A stretch of 64,000 nt of DNA from Gillisia hiemivivida (GCF_007997295.1 NZ_VORY01000002.1:1-64000), one strand, 5' to 3'; shown: positions 24,163 to 34,572, counted from the stretch's first letter. Numbers and translations: made by a program. The notes: generated from the sequence alone by a model not told the origin.

Positions 24163-24168
24163 CTCACT

Positions 24169-25203
24169 ATGTATATCACAATCACAGCCCAGAAACTGGG
24201 AGCAAATTATTCACAAAGCGTTGCAGACTATGTAGATTACTTGGAAAAGGAAAACCAGCTTCCCGACATTGAAAGTGATCACGAATTTTTCTTCAATCAG
24301 AAGGAGGATGATATTTCTCCGGAAGTCGTAATAAAAGAAATAGATGCTAATACCACCAAGCTAAAAAAAATTGAACCGAAATTTTATTCCATTACTGTAA
24401 ATCCCTCACAGTACGAATTGAAAAAACTTCAAAACAGCACAGAAGCTCTAAAACAATATACCAGGGAACTCATGAAAAATTATGCTTCCTGCTTTAACAG
24501 GGAAATCAATGGCCGGCCTGTTGATGTAAGTGATATTAAATATTTTGCAAAAATTGAGCACCAGAGGGCATTTAAAGGAACTGATATTCAAGTGAAGGAA
24601 AACCAGGTTTATGCCACAAAAATACTTCAGCTAAAGAATGAGATCCAAAAAATAAACAGGGGAATAATAGAAGGAAGTGTCAGAAAGATAGAAGGTGAAA
24701 TTAAAAGCTTGGAGACAAATGCTCCTCATCAGCAAAATGGAAAACGGATCACACAGGGAATGCTCAAGGAAGGAAACCAAAGCCATATTCATATTATAGT
24801 GAGCCGTAAAGATGTTTCTAATTCCTTCAGTTTATCTCCTGGGAGTAAATACAAAGCCTCCGAAGTTGAAATGAATGGTAAAATGGTAAAAAGAGGATTT
24901 AACAGGGATGACTTTTTTCAGAAAGCAGAAAAAACATTTGATAAAAACTTTCAATACCAACGCAATTTCGTTGAAACCTATCAAGCACGGAAAGACTTTA
25001 TTAAAAATCCGAAACTATATTTTTCTGCCATTATGGGGCTTCCCGCCTCAGAAAAAGCTCTGGCCATAAAGATGCTTCGGGAAACGGGAATGCCGATGAT
25101 TCCAGTGGTTCCTTTCTCCAAAGCGCAACTAACAGTGAAACTTATTAAATCCATTCAGAAAGGAATTCATGCTGCCTTAAGATCTGGATCAATTGGAATT
25201 TAA
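24169..25203 (+). CDS. MobB-type relaxase (DUF5712-like)
   Basis: 344 residues. The family start MYITITAQKLGANYSQSV is followed by DYVDYLEKE. The likely metal-binding histidines are His131 (KIEHQRA) and His206/His208 in GNQSHIHIIVSRKD, the HxH pattern of rolling-circle-type relaxases. The catalytic tyrosine is probably one of those in the N-terminal SVADYVDYL segment. It should nick oriT and pilot the strand to the coupling protein. The C-terminal third (FVETYQARKDF onward) is family-typical. Confidence 0.83.
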   Translation: MYITITAQKLGANYSQSVADYVDYLEKENQLPDIESDHEFFFNQKEDDISPEVVIKEIDANTTKLKKIEPKFYSITVNPSQYELKKLQNSTEALKQYTRELMKNYASCFNREINGRPVDVSDIKYFAKIEHQRAFKGTDIQVKENQVYATKILQLKNEIQKINRGIIEGSVRKIEGEIKSLETNAPHQQNGKRITQGMLKEGNQSHIHIIVSRKDVSNSFSLSPGSKYKASEVEMNGKMVKRGFNRDDFFQKAEKTFDKNFQYQRNFVETYQARKDFIKNPKLYFSAIMGLPASEKALAIKMLRETGMPMIPVVPFSKAQLTVKLIKSIQKGIHAALRSGSIGI

Positions 25204-25214
25204 ATTGAACTACT

Positions 25215-26828
25215 ATGGAAACTAATGTCATTAATATTATAATCTGTATTGTAACCGTAAGTGCTATTTTTTATAGAATATATAAAATAGCAGCCTATCC
25301 ATTCCTTATTAATTTACTCCTTTGCGGTTTGCTGTTTTGGGCTATTTTACCCACGAACCCATCTCTGGAAGAAATAGCAACTATATTCCTCTATTTAGGT
25401 TGTCCCCTTATTTTGAGTAATACCGTTTTCTATGTATTTATACCTAAAAAAGATATATCAAATACTGAGACTAAATACCAGGTGCATTTTAAAGCCGAAA
25501 ACGGCAAATTTAAGATCGCTAACATTAAGCGAGGAGTTTCCATTATTGGCGCTGCAGGAAGTGGAAAAACAGAAAGTGTAGTTTATAACATTCTGGAGCA
25601 TTTTAGCAAAAATTCTTTCTGCGGACTAATACACGATTATAAGGATTATGAGATTACCGAAATGGCCTATCCCCTATTCCAAAACCCGAATTTGCCATTC
25701 TATATTCTATCATTTGATAAAATTATCCATCGGGTAAATCCTATTGCCCCGAGATATATGGAGAATGAAGAAGATATTAATGAGGTGTCAAGGGTTCTTA
25801 TAGAGAACCTGCTAGAACAAAAAGAGTCTGGTGCCACTGGAGTAGGTAAATTTTTTAATGATGCCGCACAGGGGTTAATATCTGGTCTTATATGGAAACT
25901 GAAAGTTTCTTTTCCGGAGTATTGTACGCTCCCTCACTTGATTGCAATCTACCAATATTTAGACACTGATGAACTCATAGATTTCTTGAAATCCAATCAG
26001 ACTTCTCGTGCTTTTGCAGATGCTTTTATAAGCGGAAAAGATTCCGAAAGACAAACCGCTGGAGTAAAAAGCACACTTTCTACTGCACTAATGAAGATAA
26101 GCAGTAAACGTATTTTTATGGCACTGGCAGCTGATGATATTCCTCTGAATATAAATAACCCAGAGAACCCGGCTGTGATTTCTTTAGTAAATAATCCGAA
26201 ATACGATTCCGCATATTCCCCTGTCATTGCCACGGTAATGCATACCATTGTAAAGCAAATGAGCGTGCGGCATTCCAGATCATCTTTTCTTCTAATTGAA
26301 GAAGCTCCAACAATTAGATTATTAAATATGCATCGCATCCCAGCCACTCTTAGGAGTTATGATATAGCCACGGTATATGTGATGCAAGATAAGATTCAGA
26401 ACGATATGATGTACGGAGATAAAGCCAGCAAGGCAATTTTAAGTAATCTGTCCTATCAGTTCTTCGGAAAAGTGAATGATCCTGATACAGCTAGGTACTA
26501 TGAAAGATTTTTTGAAATTATAAAAGATGAAACCAAAACAGTGATGCGCGGGACAGGTTTAGATTTTGATACTAGAATATCCACGGGGGAAAAAGAGATT
26601 TCTAAGGTTAGAGCAAATGTGTTTTTTAGTTTAAAACAAGGAGAATTTGTTACTTATGCTGATGGAAAAGATAAAAAAGTTCAATTTAAACAGCAGAAAA
26701 TTGAAAGGGCTTTACCTGAAATGAACCAATTTTTTTCAGAGGAAGAAGTTAATGAAAACTATAAAAAGATATACCGGGAAGTTCGTTCCATTTGTAAAGG
26801 TAAAAAAGCAAAAAAGGAGGGGGCTTGA
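25215..26828 (+). CDS. Type IV coupling protein (VirD4/TraG family)
   Basis: 537 residues with about three N-terminal membrane segments within residues 1-80, a Walker A GAAGSGKT (112-119), and a Walker B-like FLLIEEAPTI (358-367). The family's VYVMQDKIQND segment follows. It should link the relaxase-DNA complex to the secretion channel in the inner membrane, powered by ATP. Third gene of the mob operon (11-bp gap). It is separated by ~21 kb of cargo from the tra operon, whose TraG is a different ATPase (VirB4-like). Confidence 0.88.
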   Translation: METNVINIIICIVTVSAIFYRIYKIAAYPFLINLLLCGLLFWAILPTNPSLEEIATIFLYLGCPLILSNTVFYVFIPKKDISNTETKYQVHFKAENGKFKIANIKRGVSIIGAAGSGKTESVVYNILEHFSKNSFCGLIHDYKDYEITEMAYPLFQNPNLPFYILSFDKIIHRVNPIAPRYMENEEDINEVSRVLIENLLEQKESGATGVGKFFNDAAQGLISGLIWKLKVSFPEYCTLPHLIAIYQYLDTDELIDFLKSNQTSRAFADAFISGKDSERQTAGVKSTLSTALMKISSKRIFMALAADDIPLNINNPENPAVISLVNNPKYDSAYSPVIATVMHTIVKQMSVRHSRSSFLLIEEAPTIRLLNMHRIPATLRSYDIATVYVMQDKIQNDMMYGDKASKAILSNLSYQFFGKVNDPDTARYYERFFEIIKDETKTVMRGTGLDFDTRISTGEKEISKVRANVFFSLKQGEFVTYADGKDKKVQFKQQKIERALPEMNQFFSEEEVNENYKKIYREVRSICKGKKAKKEGA

Positions 26829-27263
26829 TAGCTTTCACCCTCGCGCCCCCGTTTAAAATAAGTCCCTAATATTCTACGACTAGTAATTAATTAATATATT
26901 CTGAAACCAAGTCTTTAGTAATTACTTGAGCCATATATCGAATATAGAAATAAAACTAAAATAAATACTATGATTTAGTTTAGTTTTATCTCGTGCCCTG
27001 TAAAGTCTGGTTACTCTGTCATTTTCATACGTAACTGTTTAGAATTATGTAGCCCTTATTCAGGACGAGTCCATATTGCTTACAACGGCGGTTCACAATA
27101 AGAGAAGTAGCGAGTAGGAATGTAGATCTGAATTCACGAATAACAAAACCAATATTGAATTCTTGAAAAATAGCAAATGTATCTGAGTTTTGACATTCGC
27201 TTATATTAAAAAAATCATTGTACGAAAGACTATTTTTAGAAAGTATCCTTAAACAACAATTTA
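26829..27263. other. Intergenic stretch between mob operon and metal cargo
   Basis: No convincing gene. A GC-rich inverted repeat GGGGGC (from 26819) with GCGCCCCC overlaps the stop of the coupling-protein gene and may end its transcript although no T run follows. A minus-strand open frame at 27025-27303 is judged not coding. Confidence 0.4.
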
Positions 27264-27296
27264 TAAAAAAATGGCTGTGTATATTCACACAGCCAT
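27264..27296 (-). terminator. Terminator of metal-efflux operon
   Basis: ATGGCTGTGT and ACACAGCCAT pair around a six-base loop, followed on the minus strand by a seven-T run. It lies 26 bp beyond the stop of the RND gene. Confidence 0.85.
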
Positions 27297-27322
27297 TTCT
27301 CAAACTAATCAGGGTTTTCTTC

Positions 27323-30300
27323 TTAGATTTTTCGTTTACGAATTACTAACTGATACACACAAGGAATTACAACCAGATTTAAAACCGTGGCTGATAACAA
27401 ACCACCCAAAATTACTACAGCCATTGGGCTTTGTATTTCACTTCCGGGTTCGTCTCCTTTTAAGGCTAAAGGTATCAATGCTAATCCTGTTGTAAAAGCT
27501 GTCATAAGAATAGGATTCAATCTATCTAATGCTCCTGTTTTTATTAATTGAAAGCCTTTCATACCTTCTTTTCTCAAATCCTCATATCGAGACACCAATA
27601 AGATACCGTTACGAGTGGCTATTCCAAACAAACTGATAAAACCAATAGTAGCTGCAATACTTATAATGCCTGAGGTGAAATACACAATTAAGATTCCCCC
27701 AATTAATGCTAAAGGCAGATTGATTAATACTACAAATGCCAATTTCACATCTTTAAATTCATAATACAGTAACAGAAAAATAATAGCTATGGCAATGATT
27801 GCGGTTACCAAAAGCAATTTCGAGGCCTTTGATTCGCTTTCAAACTGACCGCCATATTGCACACGGTAACCTTCTGGCATTTTTACATTCGTGGCAACAA
27901 CTTCCTTTATTTCGTTTACTGCACCACGTAAATCTCTACCTTGAACGTTGGCAGCTACTACGATTTTGCGTTGTACATCTTCGCGATTAATGGTATTTGG
28001 ACTGCTTACCGAAGAAATCGTTGCCAATTCGCCCAAAGTGGTTTGACCCCCATTAGGCAGACTAATTAAGGTGTTTCCTATATTTTCTATGTCATCCCTA
28101 AATGATTTTTCGTAGCGAACTACCAAATCAAAATACTTCTGTCCTTCATAAATCTCGCCAGCTTCTTCACCTGCAAAGGCAATATCTACTTGTTCCATTA
28201 AATTACCTACCGTCATTCCATAAGCCGAAAGAATTTGGCGTTTTGGCTGAATGCGTATTTGCGGCACTTCAACTTGTTGATCAACTGCTACATCTACTAA
28301 ACCATCGATTTCTTTGATATTTTGTTCCACGCTTTTCCCAACTTCAAAAAGCTGCTGCAAATCTGAACCAAATATTTTAATGGCAATATTGGCTCGCGTA
28401 CCTGAGAGCATATGGTCTATACGATGTGCAATAGGCTGTCCCAGTGTTATATTGACACCTGGAGCAATACTTAATTTATTTCGAACTTCCTCAAAAAACT
28501 CTTCTTTGGTCTTGTCCTCCAAAATAAAGGGAACGTCAATTTCAGAAGCATTTACACCTTGCGCGTGTTCGTCTAATTCGGCACGCCCTTGTCTTCGTGT
28601 TACAACTTCCACTTCAGGTAAATCCAGTAAAATTGTCTCTATTAAATTTCCTGTTTTGTTGCTCTCTTCTAAAGACATTCCGGGTGGGCCAACGACACTA
28701 ATTACCATAGAGCCTTCATTAAATTCAGGTAAAAAACTTCTTCCTAATTGTGTTAATGCCAACATACTAATGATGAAAGCAATAACTGTTACACCAATAA
28801 TAGTTTTAGGTATTTTAGTGGCACGTTCCAAGAGGTTGCCATAATACTTTTGTAACCAACGTTCTACTTTTGTTCCTTCTGCTTGCTTTTTTAAAAGCTT
28901 TTCATTATCTAATAAATAGGAGCATAAAATTGGTGTAACGGTTACTGCAACGATTAGTGATGTTAAAACTGAAGTTACAAATGCTATTCCTAATGGCTGT
29001 AATAAGCGTCCTTCCATACCGCTTAAAAAGAATAATGGAATAAAGGACACAATAATAATCAAGGTTGCAATAATGATAGAACTTCTTATTTCTACGGAAG
29101 CATCACGTACAACTGTTAGAGTTGATTGACGTTCTTCTTTTGGTTTTCTAATGTTTTCGCGCAAGCGTTTATATACGTTTTCTACATCGATAATAGCATC
29201 ATCAACCAATGCACCAATAGCGATTGCCATCCCCCCTAAACTCATTGTATTAATTGTATAACCCAACCATTTTAAAATAATGATAGACACCAACAATGAA
29301 ATAGGAATTGCTAATAATGAAATAAGTGTCGTTCTCCAATTCATTAAAAAGATGAATAAAATAATCATTACGAAGAATGCACCTTCCAATAAGGTTTGAT
29401 TTAAGTTACTGATGGAAGCATCAATAAAATCTGACTGTCTAAAGATTTGACTTTTGATGTTGACGCCTTTAGGCAAGGTTTTTTGTAAATCGGCAATGGC
29501 TTCATCCAATCGGTCTGTCAGTTCCAAGGTGTTTACATCGGGTTGTTTTGAAATAGTCAAAATAACTGCTGGTTTTGCATTTAAAGAACCGTCGCCAATT
29601 TTATCGGCAGCACCAATTTGAACAGTTGCGACATCTTTTATTTTGACGGTTTGCCCATTCACTTCTTTTAAAACAGCTTCTTGTAAATCTTCCAAAGCAT
29701 AAGCTCTACCGCTACCTTTTATGATGTATTGATTCCCATATTGATTGATAACGCCTCCAGGTGCATTGGTGTTAGCTTCCTTAACGTGCTCTACCAATTC
29801 AGAAAGACTCACGTTGTAATACTTCATCTTTTCAGGATTGGCAAAGACCTGGTATTGTTTATAATCACCTCCAATTACCACTACATTGGCGATACCACCA
29901 ATGGCTTTTATACGTGGTCTGATTGACCAATCTGATAAGGTTCTTAATTCCATTGGAGACAGGCTATCCGAAGTTACACCTAATAACATTATCTCGCCCA
30001 TAATGGATGAAATAGGCGCCATAGTCGGTGCGCCAATGCCTTCGGGTAAATTTTCACGAACCATCGGGATGCGTTCACTTACAATTTGCCTTGCACGATA
30101 AATATCGGTTCCCCATTCAAATTCTACCCAAACAATGGAGACTCCTGCTGCCGATGAAGAACGGATTCTTCTCACATTAGGCGAACCGTTTAAGGCTGTT
30201 TCCAATTGATAGGTTACTAATTTTTCTACTTCTTCAGATTCCATTCCGTGCGCTTCTGTAAGTATTGTTACCGTTGGCGCAGTAAGGTCTGGGAATACAT

Positions 30301-30409
30301 CTACGTTCATTGTTTGAGTATAGTAAATACCCAACACGCTCAACGCAACTGCTCCCAACAGAATGAGTAGTCTGTTATGAAGTGAAATTGATAATATTTT
30401 ATTTAACAT
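27323..30409 (-). CDS. CusA/CzcA-family heavy-metal efflux RND transporter
   Basis: 1028 residues, the usual RND length with twelve membrane helices and two large periplasmic loops. Starts with FPDLTAPTVTILTEAHGM, typical of the heavy-metal branch. The helix-4 signature reads AIGALVDDAIIDVEN near residues 400-415, with its charged residues. CusA-type copper/silver pumps have VDAAIVMIEN instead, and Czc-type have VDGAVVMVEN, so this variant is closer to the third, nickel/other-metal branch; the substrate is open. It works with the adaptor and TolC-like protein encoded upstream as a tripartite pump, driven by protons. Last gene of the operon. Confidence 0.9.
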   Translation of the reverse strand: MLNKILSISLHNRLLILLGAVALSVLGIYYTQTMNVDVFPDLTAPTVTILTEAHGMESEEVEKLVTYQLETALNGSPNVRRIRSSSAAGVSIVWVEFEWGTDIYRARQIVSERIPMVRENLPEGIGAPTMAPISSIMGEIMLLGVTSDSLSPMELRTLSDWSIRPRIKAIGGIANVVVIGGDYKQYQVFANPEKMKYYNVSLSELVEHVKEANTNAPGGVINQYGNQYIIKGSGRAYALEDLQEAVLKEVNGQTVKIKDVATVQIGAADKIGDGSLNAKPAVILTISKQPDVNTLELTDRLDEAIADLQKTLPKGVNIKSQIFRQSDFIDASISNLNQTLLEGAFFVMIILFIFLMNWRTTLISLLAIPISLLVSIIILKWLGYTINTMSLGGMAIAIGALVDDAIIDVENVYKRLRENIRKPKEERQSTLTVVRDASVEIRSSIIIATLIIIVSFIPLFFLSGMEGRLLQPLGIAFVTSVLTSLIVAVTVTPILCSYLLDNEKLLKKQAEGTKVERWLQKYYGNLLERATKIPKTIIGVTVIAFIISMLALTQLGRSFLPEFNEGSMVISVVGPPGMSLEESNKTGNLIETILLDLPEVEVVTRRQGRAELDEHAQGVNASEIDVPFILEDKTKEEFFEEVRNKLSIAPGVNITLGQPIAHRIDHMLSGTRANIAIKIFGSDLQQLFEVGKSVEQNIKEIDGLVDVAVDQQVEVPQIRIQPKRQILSAYGMTVGNLMEQVDIAFAGEEAGEIYEGQKYFDLVVRYEKSFRDDIENIGNTLISLPNGGQTTLGELATISSVSSPNTINREDVQRKIVVAANVQGRDLRGAVNEIKEVVATNVKMPEGYRVQYGGQFESESKASKLLLVTAIIAIAIIFLLLYYEFKDVKLAFVVLINLPLALIGGILIVYFTSGIISIAATIGFISLFGIATRNGILLVSRYEDLRKEGMKGFQLIKTGALDRLNPILMTAFTTGLALIPLALKGDEPGSEIQSPMAVVILGGLLSATVLNLVVIPCVYQLVIRKRKI

Positions 30410-30421
30410 TCTCTTCTGTTT

Positions 30422-31924
30422 TTAATGTTCATGACCGTGAGCAGGTGTAGAACCCGACATTGAAGCCATTTTAACTTGGTATGCACCAGTTATTACAACC
30501 ACTTCACCTACTTCTAGACCTTGTAGTATTTCTACATTTTCTCCATTTCTTTTTCCGATTTTCACAGGTCGCCTTTCAAAACTTTCACCTGAAAGTTGAA
30601 CAATAACCGAATAACTTCCATAGTCTTCCAATAAGGCATTAACAGGAATCATTGTGTTTTGGGTAGCACTTCCCATCGCTATTTGAACTGGCGTTAAGCT
30701 TCCTTCTGGCATATCGATCTCTACATTTACTTGAGCAAAAACTGAAATCAATGGATTTTCCCGCTCTACATCTTTACCGATAGAAAGAATTTCGCCATCG
30801 CCATCGGTTATGTTTGCCCAATGGCCATCTGTGGTTTGATACCAAATACCTTGTACATTCTCCATTGTAAGTCCATAATTAGGTGCTAATTGTGTTTTTA
30901 GTACTTTGGATTGGTGTGTACCAATAGATAATAATCCTCTGCCTTGTTCTACATAATCGCCATTGGAAACCGTAATTGATTTGATAAAACCGTCGAAAGG
31001 TGCACGGATTTGTTTGCTTCCGCCTGAAACTCCTGATGCTAACGATTGATAATTGGATTTAGCTATTAAAAAATTGCTTTCCACTTTTTCAAATTCAGCT
31101 TTTGGGACAATTTTAGATTCGTACAATTCCTTTTTACGTTCGTATTCTGCTTTAGCCTGTTCAAAATTGGCACGTGCATTGGCAATTTCATTACTCAAAT
31201 TATTAGATGACAGGCCTTGACTGTTTAAACTCATTAACAGTTGGCCTTGTTTTACAGCTGTACCTTCCGTGAGATTATTTACTTTGAAATCCACCACGCC
31301 ATTAGATTTTGCTGCCAAGGATTTTACAGAACCTGGTGATGGCATCCAAACGCCAGAAGTATTGATGACATCGTAAATTTTACCCGAAACTACGGGTGCG
31401 GTTTGAAAATCGATTTTCCAAGCTTGCTCTTTTAAGAACGAAATGCTCCCATCTTCTTCGGCAGCACCTAATGCTTTTATAGCATCGTCGGCATTGGCAT
31501 AAACAATTACATCATCAATCGTAATTTTATCTGAATATTCAGGTGTTTTCAATTCAAAAATAAGTTGGTAAGTCCCTGCTTCTTTAGGTTGAATTGTAGG
31601 CGAAAATATCCCTGGTGAGGATGGTGCATCAACAGTATTCCGTAATCCTTTATCGCCTTTTATCAGACTAACTGTAACCGAACCATCACGCACGGGTTGG
31701 TGCTTATCCAATACCGTAAAGTGGGCTGCAAATCTGCTAGAATTACCAACAATTAATGCAGGAAATTCTACAAATAATTCAGTTTTCTCTGTCCAAATGG
31801 TATGATCCAATCGTGGAATATCTTCTCCAAGATGACTACCATCTTCATTATGTGCGTGTGCGTCTTCTGTCTTGTTATTACAAGCCAGTGCCAAAAAGGC
31901 GAGCACTATTAGTATATATTTCAT
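30422..31924 (-). CDS. RND efflux periplasmic adaptor (membrane fusion protein)
   Basis: 500 residues from the ATG at 31924, chosen because it opens a lipoprotein signal (MKYILIVLAFLALACNNK); a longer frame to 32005 would bury it. After a His-containing stretch (DAHAHNEDGS) come an N-terminal beta domain, a barrel-sandwich segment, a coiled hairpin (residues ~240-310, ANARANFEQAKAEYERKKEL) and a C-terminal beta barrel ending HGHEH. Links the inner-membrane pump to the outer-membrane channel. The stop is 12 bp before the RND gene, so they are co-transcribed. Confidence 0.88.
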   Translation of the reverse strand: MKYILIVLAFLALACNNKTEDAHAHNEDGSHLGEDIPRLDHTIWTEKTELFVEFPALIVGNSSRFAAHFTVLDKHQPVRDGSVTVSLIKGDKGLRNTVDAPSSPGIFSPTIQPKEAGTYQLIFELKTPEYSDKITIDDVIVYANADDAIKALGAAEEDGSISFLKEQAWKIDFQTAPVVSGKIYDVINTSGVWMPSPGSVKSLAAKSNGVVDFKVNNLTEGTAVKQGQLLMSLNSQGLSSNNLSNEIANARANFEQAKAEYERKKELYESKIVPKAEFEKVESNFLIAKSNYQSLASGVSGGSKQIRAPFDGFIKSITVSNGDYVEQGRGLLSIGTHQSKVLKTQLAPNYGLTMENVQGIWYQTTDGHWANITDGDGEILSIGKDVERENPLISVFAQVNVEIDMPEGSLTPVQIAMGSATQNTMIPVNALLEDYGSYSVIVQLSGESFERRPVKIGKRNGENVEILQGLEVGEVVVITGAYQVKMASMSGSTPAHGHEH

Positions 31925-32035
31925 GTGTAAATATTTATTGTTTTTCAATCGGTCACATTTAACATCCATAAAATCATTACTTCGTGAGATAAAGATTTTA
32001 GTCATGGATGTTTCATCTTTTATATTTTTATTTTT

Positions 32036-32272
32036 TTAGTGGTCGTGGTGGTCAGCGCCATCATCGTGTTTGTGAGTTTCAGTTTTCATCTCCATAGAAT
32101 CTTTTCCTACTTGAAATTCTTCCTGTTCCACAGCTTCTTCATCCATATGACCACCATCTGCATCGTGCTCATGACCGTGTTCTTCTGTAGTTTCTTTCTT
32201 TGTATCTCTACAGGAGGTTAGTGTGACCATTGAAACTATAGCTATTGCGAATATTATTTTTGAAATTTTCAT
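32036..32272 (-). CDS. His-rich small lipoprotein
   Basis: 78 residues with a lipobox (VSMVTLTSCRDT). The mature chain is acidic and rich in His (EHGHEHDADGGHMDEE; HKHDDGADHHDH) plus Met. This suggests periplasmic or surface metal binding, as a chaperone or buffer for the pump. Sits between the adaptor and the TolC-like gene in the same operon. No named family. Confidence 0.7.
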   Translation of the reverse strand: MKISKIIFAIAIVSMVTLTSCRDTKKETTEEHGHEHDADGGHMDEEAVEQEEFQVGKDSMEMKTETHKHDDGADHHDH

Positions 32273-32290
32273 AATTGTATATTTTAAAAT

Positions 32291-33475
32291 TTATAATTGA
32301 TGTTTTAATAATTGTGCTTGAAGCAGTTGTAATTCCCTTTCCATTTTCAGCATTTTGTCGGATGCATTACGGTAAAACTGAAGCTCCACATAATAATCCA
32401 TAAACGAATATTCGCCCAACATATAGGCTTTTAAAAGCAATTGCTCACTATTTAAATTGCCCATTGCGAATTGATACTCATTGTATTTTTCGAGCATCAA
32501 CTCGTATCGATTATAGATTTCCTGAAATTGTGCGTAAAGCGAGGTAGTGATTACTTCGGTATTAGATTGCTGATATTCATAATTTGCTTCGGCAGCTTTT
32601 ACTTTGTTCTTGCTATTCCAAAGCGGAATAGAAATACCACCATAAAATCCAGAATTATTGTTACCACTGAAACCTTGATAATTATAGCCAAGGGCTAAAT
32701 TTGGCAATACTTTGTTTTTCTCCAATTTTACTTTTTGAATTGAAGCAGCTTCAATAGCCTTCAATTCCTGCAATCGAGGTTCATTCGATAATTTTCCTTG
32801 CCAAAGATTTTCCATTGTACGAATTTCAAAAGACAAAACTAATTGTGAGGAAATGCCGTCAATAGGATTTCCACCATTCAATGTTTTTAGTTTGGACATT
32901 AAGATTTGGATGTCGCTGTCAATCTGTTGAACTACAAATTGCTCTTGAATCCAGGCAATTTTAGCCTTGTTCAAATCTAAGATACCAACTTGCTCTTTAT
33001 TAAAAAGCTCCTGAATTTGTTCAAAAACCTGCTTGCTTTGGGTTCTCCTTTGGGTTTCAATCGCTTTTTGCTTTTGAAAGAAAGAAAGTTCTATTAAAAG
33101 TTCCTTGGCATTAAGTAACACTTCCTGCCTTCTTTTTTCATACCCGGATTCTAGCAGTTGTGATTTAGAGTCATTCCATTTACCCCGTGCAGCATATACC
33201 GAAGGAAATTCAAAAGATTGTGATATTTGATATTCGGTATAATTTCCAGTTGCATTATCGCCAAAAGGCAAATAAAAGCCAGAAAGCTGTGGGTCGGGCA
33301 AATTGTTAGTGCTTTTGTGTTCGAGTTGTTGGCTTTCAATATAAGATTGATAACCCTTTAACTCTGTATTATTCTGTTCTATTTCATTTAGTAGTTCCTC
33401 AATATTCTTAGTCTGTGAGAAACCAGTAACAAAGAACAGGCATCCGCAAATTGCGAATACGATGTATTTATTCAT
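32291..33475 (-). CDS. TolC-family outer membrane channel of metal efflux
   Basis: 394 residues with a signal peptide (FAICGCLFFVTGFSQ). Two long helical-hairpin halves with TolC-type repeats are visible: LNEIEQNNTELKGYQSYIE, and later LKAIEAASIQKVKLEKNK with the extracellular LALGYNYQGFSGNNNSGFYGG. Length fits CzcC/CusC relatives of Bacteroidota. Forms the outer-membrane duct of the tripartite pump. Confidence 0.87.
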   Translation of the reverse strand: MNKYIVFAICGCLFFVTGFSQTKNIEELLNEIEQNNTELKGYQSYIESQQLEHKSTNNLPDPQLSGFYLPFGDNATGNYTEYQISQSFEFPSVYAARGKWNDSKSQLLESGYEKRRQEVLLNAKELLIELSFFQKQKAIETQRRTQSKQVFEQIQELFNKEQVGILDLNKAKIAWIQEQFVVQQIDSDIQILMSKLKTLNGGNPIDGISSQLVLSFEIRTMENLWQGKLSNEPRLQELKAIEAASIQKVKLEKNKVLPNLALGYNYQGFSGNNNSGFYGGISIPLWNSKNKVKAAEANYEYQQSNTEVITTSLYAQFQEIYNRYELMLEKYNEYQFAMGNLNSEQLLLKAYMLGEYSFMDYYVELQFYRNASDKMLKMERELQLLQAQLLKHQL

Positions 33476-33547
33476 TGTTTGAAATTTTAGGTTTAATCTT
33501 AATTTATATATGGAATAATACCGTAGAGGTAAAATATTCCTAAATGA

Positions 33548-33982
33548 TTAACCTAAAGTTGGTGGGCCTCGCGAATCGAGAGAAGAGCGATATTGGTCAA
33601 AATAGATATTGGGTGGAATATACACCCTAACCTTTTCAGCATCAACATAATTTAAAGAAATGCTATATTGATTTAACGAAATAGGAGCATTTATATGCTT
33701 TTTAACGTTTAATTGCTTGACACTACTTTCGTGTGTCACTAATATCTCATTAGAAACAACTGAATGTATGTGAACCTCCAAAAACAAATTTAAAAGTCCA
33801 TTTTTAGAATTTTCCTTTTCAGGAACGTCTTGATGATGACTATGACTTTCGTGATGTGCAACAATTTTATGCGAGTGCTCAACTTCGTGCTGATGATGGC
33901 TATGAGGTACAACCTGATGCAAAAACAATAGGCAAAATATGCCTAAAAAGAAAAGTGCTTTTATGTGATTGTATTTCTGCAT
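33548..33982 (-). CDS. His-rich membrane-anchored or secreted protein
   Basis: 144 residues. One N-terminal hydrophobic segment (ALFFLGIFCLLFLHQVV) is followed by dense histidines (PHSHHQHEVEHSHKIVAHHE; SHSHHQD). The remainder includes IPPNIYFDQYRSS and ends RGPPTLG. Proteins like it commonly head czc-type operons in Flavobacteria. It may sense or bind the metal in the periplasm. First gene of the operon, 72 bp before the TolC-like gene. Confidence 0.65.
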   Translation of the reverse strand: MQKYNHIKALFFLGIFCLLFLHQVVPHSHHQHEVEHSHKIVAHHESHSHHQDVPEKENSKNGLLNLFLEVHIHSVVSNEILVTHESSVKQLNVKKHINAPISLNQYSISLNYVDAEKVRVYIPPNIYFDQYRSSLDSRGPPTLG

Positions 33983-33988
33983 CAGTTA

Positions 33989-33996
33989 CAAATGTA
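33989..33996 (-). promoter_or_regulatory. Possible -7 box of metal operon
   Basis: On the minus strand TACATTTG fits TAnnTTTG, but it lies only seven bases before the ATG at 33982 and no -33 TTTG is in place. Either the mRNA is almost leaderless or this match is coincidental. Confidence 0.25.
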
Positions 33997-34572
33997 ATTA
34001 TTTAAAATTGGTTTTCGAATTTCATTTTTTTCAATAGAAGCTATTCCCGTGTGCAAAGTCAATAAATAGCTCATTTGTTTTTTTTTTGAGTTGGCGTTTT
34101 GGATTGGGAAGAATAAATGTGCTGTATGTGGGGAATACTTTTTTTGGTTAGGATTTTAATTGAAGTTAGTTTTTTTTCTTGGGCCTAAATGTCTTAGCGA
34201 AAGTAAGTAGGATAAATTAAAACACGAATTTGTCAGTTTAGTTTCTCTGCTACTCGGTCTATAAAACATTACTTTTCACTAGAATACTCGCTATATGCTT
34301 GTAACTGAATTAGCTGTTGTGCTTTGTTTTTCAGTCGTTGGTTTCAAAAAGCTATATGGATTTGTCCACAGGGGTTATAGTTATTGCTCCTTGTGTTATC
34401 TCGATTTTTTTAATAAATAAGCCTATTTGATCGTTGGACTGCTTTATTTTATCAATACCACGTATTTTATGGTAATTATTTAATTTTTCCGATTTTCTGC
34501 AAAAAGTTGTAGACCAAGTGGCAAAAAAATAAATGCCTGAGGAGAAATATGTTAACTTGGATCTATTAAATT
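33997..34572. other. Intergenic stretch, nothing recognised
   Basis: About 575 bp without open frames of note, between two minus-strand genes in the cargo region. It should carry the promoter of the His-rich protein operon. No repeats or hairpins stand out. Confidence 0.4.

Noticed and set aside
27025-27303. Minus-strand frame of 92 residues
   Set aside because: It begins inside the terminator of the metal operon and is rich in residues expected from AT-rich noncoding DNA, with no recognisable domain.
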